A DNA stretch of 64,000 nucleotides, taken from assembly GCA_021014325.1 (NCBI GenBank), contig CM037473.1, positions 21,380,822-21,444,821 on the forward strand, written 5' to 3'. The notes beneath the pieces were generated by a model. That model had not been told where the DNA came from, made no database searches, and worked only from the letters and a program-made list of their open reading frames with translations. Source of the DNA: Plazaster borealis (taxonomy: Eukaryota > Echinodermata > Asteroidea > Forcipulatida > Labidiasteridae). The translations under genes and the position numbers were made by a program. The first letter of the stretch is position 1; every line of letters starts with the position of its first letter. Positions 45,621 to 55,785 of this stretch are shown piece after piece.

Positions 45621-46652
45621 GGATTCCCAAATACTTTGCTTGAATGTGTGAAGTTAACAAAATCGCACACTTTAATAGGTCCAAAATGTTCAAGTATGCA
45701 TGAGAATTGAGCAGTCTACTGTTTATTATTGAAAGATTATTATAAGTGGGTCTTAGGAGGGTATTCATTCCCAATGCCCCCTCCTTTCGGGAGAAGCCTT
45801 GCCCCTCCCCCACCCTTCATGTTAGTCAATTCCTTCGAATTGATCAATTACCTCAGTTTTTGTGTATATAAATTTGTGTACATTTCAGAGTATGACTCCT
45901 TGTTGCATTCCATTGCCTTAAATTTATATTATTGTACATTGCCTCTTAATGTAAGAATCACATAGTACTTTTAGACTATTCTTATACATGTATTTTGATG
46001 TGCATTTGTCCGAGTTGGATTCTCTAAAGTTTTATTTTTCAAAGTTATAGATCATCTTGAAGTTTAGAGTGTGCATGTTGTGATGTGTTCTACTGCGGAG
46101 GTCATGTAGGCAGAATTTGCAGCTTTTTTATTGTACAGAATATGGTTTTCTTGTGTTGAAAGTGTGCAACAGAATTTCGAAGGTCAGTATTCCTTTTAAA
46201 TAATAATTGAGTTTTTTTATTTTCGGGTGTTTTAGACTGAAATACTATGCATAATTTTGCAAATGATATTCAATAATTGGTGTTTTACTATGCCGACGAT
46301 GCCTTCATAATACAATCTGGTACTTAATGTTTTAACAAAGATAATAAATGGAAATTGTTATTACTTTGATTTGTTTTCATTTATGAATATTCAATGTGCC
46401 AGTTAATTAATTCCGTTAATAAAGTGTTGATCTTAATAAATATGCAGATTTAGAGGCGGGATTTAATTAATAGTTACATAATGTACTCACCATTGTCTGC
46501 TTGGTAAATCACTTATGTCACACGCACGGTGCTGCTGCACGTGCAGTGGAATTGTGTCACTTGAACAGGGCTGTCTTGAATATGCAAATTAGGAATCATT
46601 AAGGGTGGGATTTAATAGGCTTATGCTAAATACATTCACTTCCGCACCAACA

Positions 46653-46738
46653 GAGTGCAATCGGAGAATTACAGTTAAATGAGGAACTGATAGAATCATT
46701 ACATGGGACTCTGAAAGATAAAGGAATTATTCGGCAAT
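46653..46738 (+). CDS. Possible orphan terminal exon (LisH-like), unassigned
   Basis: After an acceptor-like CTTCCGCACCAACAG, an open frame reads GELQLNEELIESLHGTLKDK then GIIRQ and a TGA. The amphipathic pattern (EELIESLHGTLKDKGII) resembles the LisH motif of centrosomal proteins such as the FOP/OFD1 group. No upstream exon of a matching gene was found, so this may be an unannotated 3' exon of another gene, an alternative end of MPHOSPH9, or chance. Confidence 0.2.
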
Positions 46739-46884
46739 GAATTGGTTCAAAATATAATGATATTGCACTGTTTTACGTTTTCGCTTGTGTATAGTGACTT
46801 TTTGTATACACTTGGACGATTATACCCTCGCATAAGCATACAATGTTTATGCTTATGTGAAGGTTGGGAGCGAAGTGTCTTCTT

Positions 46885-47660
46885 TTTTGAGGGAAGTCTT
46901 TTCCTTTTTTGTAAGGGAAGTTCTTTTTTGTAAGGGGAAGTTCTTTCTTTTTGTAAGGAAGTTCTTTTCTGTTATGGAAGTTCTTTCTTTTTGTAAGGGA
47001 AGCTCTTTTCTGTAATGGAAGTTCTTTCTTTTTTGTAAGGGAAGCTAATTCTGATAGGGAAGTTCTTTATTTTCTGTGGGAGAATTTTATTTATTTTTCT
47101 GTAGGAGACGTTCTTTCTTTTTTGTTGTTGATTTCCTGTCTTTTCTCCCACGGAAGTAGAAGTCCTTTCTTTTATGTTACGGAGGCCATTTCTTTTTATT
47201 AAGGAAGTCCTTCCTGTAATGTAGGGAAGTTCTTCCTTTTTGTAAGGGAAGCTCTTTTCTGTAATGGAAGTTCTTTCTTTTTGTAAGGGAAGCTCTTTTC
47301 TGATGGGGAAGTTCTTTATTTTCTGTGGGAGAATTTTATTTATTTTTCTGTAATAGACATTCTTTCTTTAATGTTGGTGATTTCCTGTCTTTTCTCCCAC
47401 GGAAGTAGAAGTCATTTATTTTATGTTATGGAAGCCATTTCTTTTTATTAAGGAAGTCCTTCCTGTAATGTAGGGAAGTTCTTCCTTTTCTGTAGGGGAC
47501 TCATTGTTTTATATGTGGTGGGGGTTTGTTCTTTTCCGTTTGTGAATTTCTTTTCTGTCTTGCGGAAGGAAAAGTCTTTTCATTTGTCAGGGAAGCCATT
47601 TATTTTGTTTATAAGGGAAGTCCTTTCTCTTTGTCAAGGAAGTTCTCTCTTTTCTGAAAT
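46885..47660. repeat. T-rich degenerate repeat region with a ~249-bp internal duplication
   Basis: Runs of TTCTTTCTTTTTGTAAGGG and GGGAAGTTCTTT alternate irregularly. A larger block is duplicated: TTTTCTCCCACGGAAGTAGA occurs at 47141 and 47390, and the flanking 200 bp match in order. No coding potential. Confidence 0.85.
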
Positions 47661-47669
47661 GAAATAACC

Positions 47670-49007
47670 GATTTTGCAGTCCCTCAATCCTGACGCAATG
47701 CCCCTGCTTTATCCGCTTATATGAGTTTCCCACTGGAAATCATGTGGCCGTGATAGTACATGAAAACCTCACTACCAATTAATTAAGTAATTTAGGCAAT
47801 ATTTATTCAGTGTATAGGTTTTCCTAAAGGAACAAGAACAGCTCCTCGTTCTCAAGAACGAGGGAACCTGGGAATGAAGCCCCTGGAGGAAACCTGTCAC
47901 AGTCATTCATAGGGTGACTCAGTGACCACAGTGCAGATGGTCAGCAAGGGGTCGAGAGTACAGGGGGCTAGGGCTGCCAAGTCTGCCGTGGGATAACAAT
48001 GGGAACTTGTCTGATAGTTTGTTTCACTGAAACTGCATTCTTTCTTGTGAAGTATAGCAATGACCTTGGCTGACCATGTTGTGGGTGTAAAGTTATTTGT
48101 TTGCAAACAACGCTAGGGGCGCATTTTCGGTCAGGCCTAAGGGTTAAATCAAGAGTAACCGAGTTATTGGATCGGTTGGCTTGGTTTCAAGATGGCGGAT
48201 TTTACAAAGCAATGCACATTTTGTCCGATGAATTTATTTTAAAATGACTAACGCTGTAGCTTTCCAATCCAAAAGATGTCAGTTAATATAAGACAAAGTT
48301 TCATTAAAAGGTCAAACAAAATAAAGGCCGTGTATTTTGAGAAAACAAATTTTGCAAGAAATGTATAGGCCTACCTTCTACGTCACAGAGTGTTTCTCGT
48401 TTAGTTTACCGACCCGTTTTCGCGTAGCTCTCTGAAATTATTTCGGTCAGCTAATTTTAGGTCAGAAACCTTTTTTTCTAGTCAGGGTCGCTAAAACATG
48501 TCCTGGGCAAATGGCCTTTTTGGCCTCAAGAAAAACAAACGATCAGTGTAAGAACTACAGATCTGACGTCGTTGAACCTTCACTGTACTCCTATGTGATA
48601 TTGTACTACTATTTGTTCACGTTTAGATTTTTTTGTTTGGTTTATCGCCATCTTTGTTTAGGGTTCGGGTGGTTTCTTAGCGGTATTACACATTGTAATC
48701 GTAGAGAAAGGGTTACCAAATTCTCTAGTTCAAGAAAACGTTGACGAGAAACTTCATGGACAGGACGAACAAGATCTTGTGACTCGATCTTTTTCCCAAA
48801 GATGAAAGCAATAGTTATACCCCCACCCCCACGTTATTATTAGGCCTATCCTTTAATATTATTTTAAAAACATTAACAGTTAATGAGTTGTATCAAGGTC
48901 ATGTCATCTGTTGACCTGCGTCAAAATGAATCTAAATAACCACCAAAGTTGATCATGTCACTTTTAAAAATGAAAGATGATTACATCTAGGCCTAGTAAA
49001 CATGCAC
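47670..49007. other. No gene recognised
   Basis: Unique-looking intergenic sequence. One YY1-type motif, AAGATGGCGG, lies at 48189-48198, which could mark a promoter, but no open exon follows. Confidence 0.45.
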
Positions 49008-49358
49008 TTAAAGGTAATGACTCAAAACAAATATTAGCATAAAAACTTACCTGGTAACAAGCAACGGAGAGCTGTTGATGGTATAAAACATTGTAGGAAA
49101 CGACTCCCTCTGAAGTAAAGTAGTTTTTTATAAAGAGATAATTTCTCACTAAAATAATAAAAACTTCTTGCAAGAAGTTTTTATTCCTAATCGGAAAGCA
49201 AACAAATTTGTACAGAAGGGTGTTTTTTCTTTCATCATTTTCTTGCAACTTCAATGACCAAATGAGCCCAAATTTTCACAGGCTTGTTATTTCATGCATA
49301 TACACCAAGTGAGAACACTGGTCTTTGACAATTTCCAAACGTGTTCAGTGCCTTTAAT
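49008..49358. mobile_element. ~350-bp MITE, TTAAAGGCACTG family
   Basis: The left terminal repeat is shortened (TTAAAGGTAATGACTC) and the right end is CGTGTTCAGTGCCTTTAA. It carries the central AAACTTCTTGCAAGAAGTTT hairpin. Confidence 0.85.
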
Positions 49359-49730
49359 GACATGGCCTTGAACTGGTCTGTAATAATTATATATTATTAG
49401 ACAGTAACACAAAATGAGATCACACGAATGGTACGTGACGTGCTTGCGACAAGGGTGGATTTAAAATCCTGCTGTATACTGATCTCAACCTAAAACAGTT
49501 TGTTGTCAGATTTATAGGTCACTCCGGGTTGTCCAATTAAAGGTCAGCTTGAGTGTGATGCAGAATTCCCCATAAATTTCCAGTAATTATAATTTGAATG
49601 TTTGAATGAAATGAATATGGAAGTTCGTTATAACGGCACTATTTCCTCCTACAACACACTAATGCGGGTGCCATTTTGTTGCCACAGTGCCGATTCTGAA
49701 ACATGGCTAAAACTAAAACGACTGAAGAGT

Positions 49731-49922
49731 TTAAAGGCAGGGTATACTTTTGGTAATATTGTCAAAGACCAGTATCCTCACTTGGTGTGCCCAAACATAT
49801 GCATAAAATAACAAACCTGTGAAAATTTGGGCTCAATTGATCATCGAAGTTGCAAGAAAATATTGAAAGAAAAAAACACCCTCGTTGGATAGAGTGTCTG
49901 CTTTCAGATGCCTGAGAAAGGC
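49731..49922. mobile_element. Half copy of the TTAAAGGCACTG MITE
   Basis: TTAAAGGCAGGGTATACTTT, GACCAGTATCCTCACTTGG and AAACACCCTCGTTGG are in order, then the similarity stops near 49922. Confidence 0.75.
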
Positions 49923-51955
49923 TTCTCTGTAGAAAACTCCCAAATACAATATACCATGGCGATTTCAGGTTACCGCACTATATACGAGATTCAGGGTGGA
50001 ACACTTTGTGATCTTATAATAGGCCTACATTTCAAGACTTCCCACATGTTTTCAAAGAATTGCATGGTTCCCTCCTAATCATGGGATAGATCAGTGCTGT
50101 GAATGGCCCACATCCTAAGGGACCTGTCCATGAACATTTGACATTTTCGGGTACGTTTGGGTAATGTCGTCATCTTCCGCCCAAGGCTGGACTTGTGGTT
50201 TCGTGTCAAATAGCGGCTATGCAGAATATACGAGCATCCCCAAGAGATGGTACAAGATTCATTTCAATTTTATCAAATTTATTTTACATTTCATAGGAAC
50301 ATGTGCTCGCTCAACGAGTTAAAAACAATTATTTCAAAATGGAAAAGGTTTCTTCAAAACTAGGACAAGAAAGTTTTGTTTTAAAGAAGTGAGTCAAGCC
50401 ATTACATGCATTGTTTTAAAGACAAACTCCGACCGGGAGACTTCATCAGAGGGTGTTGGCTAATTGAACTGGTGGAAAATATAATCTTCCATGTCTCACG
50501 AATTGCTGTGTGTTTTCCTTTTTTTCAAAAGGGTTGTTACAAAATTAATTATTACAAATCCGGTTTGAACTTTATCAATAGGCCCACTTTCTGTTCAATT
50601 TGCCCTTTAGATTGCAAAAAGGCGGGTGGGTGTGCGCTTTGGTGTGCACACGCGCAGATCAATTGAATGAATTAATAAAACTTAGTCATGCATATTCATA
50701 GTATAGACAGCGCCCTCTTTTGATACTGCCGGAGAGGAAGAGAAGGAGGGGACAAATTGGTAATTAAATTTTTCAAAAAAATCTTAATTTTTATATAATT
50801 CTTTACAATGAAGAAATGATATTTTAAAAAATGTTGTAGTTTCAAAACAAACACTTTAGGTATTATGATTATTACTTCATAATTCTTACACTTGTTGGAT
50901 TTACTCTTTTAATTTTCTTTTTGGAATGTTCAGCATTATTTTCACCTAAAACAATAATGATACGGCCTAAAATGCGCCTAATGAATCAAAGCACGCAGTA
51001 ACCACCATCCGCTTTAAAGGGGTTTTCGTCTTGAAGTTCATCAGCCTGTGCAAAACAAAATTTGTGTTAAATCAAAAAAGGACATCTGCACGAAGTGCAC
51101 GGCTTCGCACAATTATTAAAAAGGTTTTTTCCTTTCTGAGAATGCATAAGTTGATTGAACCTTCTTGCAGCTCCAATCCATGCTGTCATGGTTCCGGCTA
51201 CAAACGGAAAAGAATCACCAGCGCATGCCTGTGAGTCACGGACAATGTTGGCCTCCCGTACTCGGTCCGTGGGTGCTTTCTGCCGTCCAGCCCCCTTCAA
51301 CCCCAAGAGAGGTTCGTGGAAATTTTAAAAACTCAAAATTATCAGGGACATTGAAAGCAAATGGGAATTTAATTACAATGCAAACTAATCAGCATGGGGA
51401 CGTGGTGGTGGGCCCAGGTTGTTTTTATACTGTCCACTGAGTTCATTTATTACGAAAAAATCATTATATTCTTGACAACCTGAAAAAAAAACCATCAAAA
51501 ATAAAGAAACAAAAACCTTCGAAAACTGTGCCAGGAGTTTGATATATTATTATACTTTTTCTCATAAAATATATTATATATACAGTTTAATAATAATTAT
51601 ACCAATACATGTAGTAGTGATTATAACTTTAACAGTGTTTGCAATTCGGATTTGGAAAAGGTATACCTGCCGGTTTTAAATATGCTTTATATCCGTACAC
51701 AACGAATAAATAGTGGTCAACAATTTTGTTACTGAAAACTGAACAAAAAAATTGCTATAATGTTCTATGCATAGCACACAAATATTTTGTCCAAATTACA
51801 GTTTGCATTGCAACGTGTTGATTGATATTGCACAGGTTACAGCAGCCTATTTTGAATACAGTAACAAGTTATCACATTCCATGTTTGCCTTGATCTATCC
51901 CTGAACTTGTATCCATATATCTCAACTTTCATGTGAGTTTTTCTTCTGCCCAATG
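49923..51955. other. No gene recognised
   Basis: No supported exon. A slightly GC-richer patch at about 51160-51320 is open in more than one frame on both strands, without a family signature I recognise. Confidence 0.4.
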
Positions 51956-52240
51956 TTGTTTATTTAATATTATTATATATTTCTGGTAATGAAACCAATG
52001 AATCTTCAAAAGTGTCTTGCGCTTTAACCTGTATGTCTGAAGATACGTTTGAAATGTAGAGAAGATGTTGAAGAAATCTCAGTTTTTAGATGTGGGAGGA
52101 AAACCCCAAACTAGGAAAACCCACACATAAATTAGGTATGGACTGAAAATCCACATTCAAGGCTCAACTCTGGGATTTCGACTGGGGTCCACACAGGTGA
52201 AAGGCAGGGAAGAAACCATTATGCCAACCTGAAAATATTT
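51955..52240 (-). mobile_element. tRNA-derived SINE, minus orientation, chimeric
   Basis: The - strand body matches the SINE at 29018 (AGGTTGGCATAATGG head, GTGGGTTTTCCTAG, GGTTTTCCTCCCACAT) but its 3' tail (GGTTTCATTACCAGAAATAT, then ATAATA repeats) belongs to the other SINE type seen at 26250. Confidence 0.7.
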
Positions 52241-52289
52241 TCTCATCCTACAGTTGAGTGCAGTTGGGTGTAAAAGCTATAACAACAGC

Positions 52290-52618
52290 AGTGGAGTGTC
52301 GTGGCCAATTGGTTAAGAGCGCCAGACTCAAGCTCTGGTGTTTCTGATCAGCAGCGTGTGGGTCCAAGTCCCGGTCGTTGCACGTGTGTCCTTGAGCAAG
52401 ATACTTTACCATAACTGCATCGTCTTTAAGCCGTAGGTCCCATGTACTAGGATTGGCAGTGCACATAAAAGAACCCAGAACACTTCACGTGGAAGAGTAG
52501 GGGTTAACCCCAGTGTTTCTGGTTCACATAGCAATCACCCTTGCTTACAGGTTCCCTCAGGGTAGCAAGCTAAAGTTCACTTTTGAAGCATCCTCAGTTT
52601 CATACCAGAAATATATAA
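52290..52618 (+). mobile_element. tRNA-derived SINE, plus orientation
   Basis: The head TCGTGGCCAATTGGTTAAGA looks tRNA-like with a B box GGGTCCAAGTCCC. The body has TTGAGCAAGATACTTTACC, AAGCCGTAGGTCCCATGTAC and CCCAGTGTTTCTGGTTCACA; the tail is TTTCATACCAGAAATATATA. Confidence 0.75.
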
Positions 52619-53513
52619 TCATTGGTTTTGAAAGAGTAAGCCCTCTAGTTCTCAATAAACACACCATGAGCCAAAACTGTGCAAAATTTCAACAACTTAG
52701 GTCATCACATAGACCACAATGCAAAACAATTCATTTATTGTCTGAGGTTTTATGTGTTCATATGCATACTCAAATTTCGATTGCAGAAATCAAAATAAGC
52801 AAAATTTTGTCGACCTTGGCAGTGTTTCAGATGGAAGTATTTCTCTGGAGGTTTGGTACTGGTATCCAAATTACAATAAGTGAGCTTTCAGATTGAAATA
52901 GTTTTTAAAAACAATTAACCATTATTCTTTGTCTAAAGACAGATATCAAAATTCAATTTTTACACATTCAAAATAGTGACCACATTGACACTGATATGAG
53001 GTCTACTTTCTTACGCAAGTTAGATGATGTTTTGATTTTTGTGTTTATAAAGCACTTAAATACTATCAAGCCTTGCTTTGGCATACATTGGTATGAAAGG
53101 TAGAAAATTGAGATGGCTACCCCATGATAAATAGGTATACAACACGATTCATGTAAATCCCTCTATACTAAAACGTCATTCAAAGAGTCAAAACAACAAT
53201 AATACACATTGAAAAGTACAATCAAAGCTACAAATGAAAAGCTAAAAGCTATATCTTCATCAGTCATTCTTAATCTTATTGCCAGCAATTTGATCATAAA
53301 ATACATTTTTGTAAACAATATAATTTACAATATAAAAAAAAGCCCTTCATTTATTAAGGCTCATGTACACTGCTTTACAAAAGTTGACCCTTGAATAAAT
53401 TGGTAGAAATGTTGTTGTCATGTATATTATAATTTAATTAAATTTGTGTCAAGTGTTACCATCCAATCACATCACTGACCATCGGACAAAGAAAGGGTGG
53501 ACTTAATGCAACC
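52619..53513. other. No gene recognised
   Basis: AT-rich, with short stretches resembling other repeat copies (TTTCAGATTGAAATAGTTTT near 52880 recurs near 28390, 55370 and 56695). No exon is supported. Confidence 0.45.
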
Positions 53514-53889
53514 TTAAAGGCACTGAACACGTTTGGTAATTGTCAAAGACCAGTGTTCTCACTTGGTGTATCCCAACATATGCATAAAATAACAAGCCTG
53601 TGAAAATTTAGGCTCAATTGGTCATCGAAGTTGCAAGAAAATGATGAAAGAAAAAACACCCTTGTTGTACAAATTTGTGTGCTTTCAGATAGGAATAAAA
53701 GGCTTCTTGCAAGAAGTCTTTTATTATTTTAGTGAGAAATTACCTCTTTCTCAAAAAACTACGTTACTTCAGAGGGAGTCGTTTCTCACAATGTTTTATA
53801 CTATCAACAGCTCTCTGTTGCTCGTTACCAAGTAATTTTTATGCTAATATATATTTTGAGTAACTACCAAACGTGTACAGTGCCTTTAA
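53514..53889. mobile_element. ~375-bp MITE, TTAAAGGCACTG family
   Basis: Intact ends TTAAAGGCACTGAACACG / CGTGTACAGTGCCTTTAA and all internal landmarks. With the copy at 9598 it is the best representative of the family. Confidence 0.92.
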
Positions 53890-54585
53890 CTCACAATGAC
53901 CACTTACACTTTAATTTCAAGACTGCCAGATTTGTGTGTGTTTTTTTCTGTACAAAGTGTTAACCATCACTAAAACTTTTCTACCCAGGGCATGAATATC
54001 TAAATATTATATTCACAATTAAAGGAAACAATTATACATAATTTCATCTTACTTCTTCAAATTTGACAACAGAAAAACTATAACAAATTTCTTTATATCA
54101 CAGGCCTGGAATTCTGAAGGCAAATGACATTTTGAAAAAAGGGCATTTCCATTGGAATTGCATTAAGTATACATTTTGAAGGGGCACTGCTGCCAGAGAC
54201 AACCATGGACTGCATGTGAATCCAAACCCAGTATTGTATACTGTTATAAAAATGAATAACATGGAATGATTAACTTTTTAACACATTATTTCACATTGAC
54301 TTCTGAAACGTCATAGCAGCTGAGTCTCTCAGGGGGTGAGCAGGCTGTTTTAGATGACACTTCAACATATCTCTCTACATATATCACTAATTGTGAACAT
54401 ACACTGTTTATAAGTTTCAAGTATTTGCAATGCTACAACAGCGCAACCTCAACTAACTTGTTAGCATTTTCACTGTGTATACATGTACTAAAGAAAAAAG
54501 TTGTTCAGACCTGAAATTTGGCAAATTGGTTTTGTTCTTGTAACAACTTAAAACAGTGTACAAAAAGTGCTCACTACCTTTAGTC

Positions 54586-54943
54586 TTTAAAGGTATTGTA
54601 CACTTTTGGTAACCGCTCAAAATCAGTGTCCACATTTTGTGTGATCCAACATATGCATGAACAAACAAACCTGTGAAAGTTTGAGCTCAATTGGTCATCG
54701 AGGTCACGAGAAAATAGTGAAAAGAGACCTTAATGTGTTTTCTGTTTTTTTCAAACATCAAGTTTTTATCGCGCGTGATAAAAACTATTGTTTTACTCAT
54801 TTCTCAGAAACGATAGCATTTTAGGCAGAAATATTTTAAGGAACCCTTTCTACCATTACTTACTTTAAATCGTGTAAGTTGTGTGTTAATCTGTGAACAT
54901 TTGTGTTTTTCGATCTTACCAATAGTGTACAGGGCCTTTAAAG
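54586..54943. mobile_element. MITE, diverged TTAAAGGCACTG subfamily
   Basis: TTTAAAGGTATTGTACAC at the left and GTGTACAGGGCCTTTAAA at the right. A central TTTTTATCGCGCGTGATAAA hairpin replaces the CTTCTTGCAAGAAG hairpin of the main subfamily. Confidence 0.8.
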
Positions 54944-55403
54944 AGAAAGTAAATAGTTATTTACACCGTTCTCTCTTTAGTAAAGGGAACCTCTATGGGG
55001 AAATTGTAAATTTCTAATGGATCATACAAGGGGCACCAAGGCAATGACCAGGGTCAACAGAGGCAATTGCCTCCCTTGCCTTCATGAAGTATCAGGCCTG
55101 CATCCTCTAGTTTTCAATAACCATACCATACAACCAACCTGTAACAACTTCATTAAATTTAGTGATCACATTATTTTTTAGTAAAGACAACAACAAAATT
55201 GTTTGTATTTTGTCCAAAAAAAAATTGTGCACAATTGTATTTGCAATTATATGGAGATAGTTTTTTTTCTTCAAATGCTATTTTTACCTTTGTCAGTATT
55301 TCTGATGGAAATATTTCTGTGGAGGATTGGTTTAGGTATAATGAACTTTTTAATCAATGAGTTTTCAGATTGAGACTAATAAAAATTGTGACTTTTTGGT
55401 CTG

Positions 55404-55554
55404 GGTTCGATTTCACAAAGAGCTAAGATTGATCTTAACTGTGAATCAATCTTAACTGCTTAACAAAGTGTGATATTATAATACACATCACTATGGTAAT
55501 ACCGACGCTCATCTTAATTAAGATGAATCTTAGTGCTTTGTGAAATGGAGACCC
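55404..55554. mobile_element. Foldback element, GATTTCACAAAG ends
   Basis: CGATTTCACAAAGAGCTAAG at the left and CTTAGTGCTTTGTGAAATGG at the right are inverted, with AGATTGATCTTAA / TTAATTAAGATGAATCTT inside. A relative lies at 62151-62295 with the same outer ends. Confidence 0.75.
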
Positions 55555-55575
55555 GGTGTTCGCCTCTCTTTGCCT

Positions 55576-55785
55576 TCACTTGTGCTTGAGGATAAATGGT
55601 TCTGTTAAATAGACTGGCTCCCTCTCTGGCGAGTACATGATAACATGGTGGTGATAGAATTCCAGTATGTCCTCCACCATGTTGAAGTCATGGTGAGCGA
55701 TGTGGAACTTGTGGTTAGGTGTAGTCTGGATCACATAGTGGTGGACTTTCTGGCCGTAAAGAACTGACAACATCAAGTCTCCAGT
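55576..55785 (-). CDS. Last exon of the SH2 gene
   Basis: Acceptor TTCTATATTCCACAACAG, then 69 codons and TGA at 55578-55576. It encodes the central sheet to the C-terminal helix of the SH2 domain. The preceding exon (63623-63517) ends CATAGG|GTAAGT, phase 0, so the joint reads RDSSHR-TGDLMLSV. Confidence 0.85.
   Translation of the reverse strand, partial: TGDLMLSVLYGQKVHHYVIQTTPNHKFHIAHHDFNMVEDILEFYHHHVIMYSPEREPVYLTEPFILKHK

Larger units (their letters stand above)
45100..46880. other. Gene-poor interval downstream of the retroelement
   Basis: AT-rich, no confident coding exon. It holds a TTTCCAAACCT-ended element at 45478-45620, an AATAAA near 46343 that could serve an unidentified 3' end, and one short coding-like segment (46653-46738) listed separately. 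Confidence 0.5.

Noticed and set aside
51067..51440. Overlapping open frames on both strands in a GC-richer patch
   Set aside because: No recognisable domain and no convincing splice sites; openness in several frames reflects base composition.
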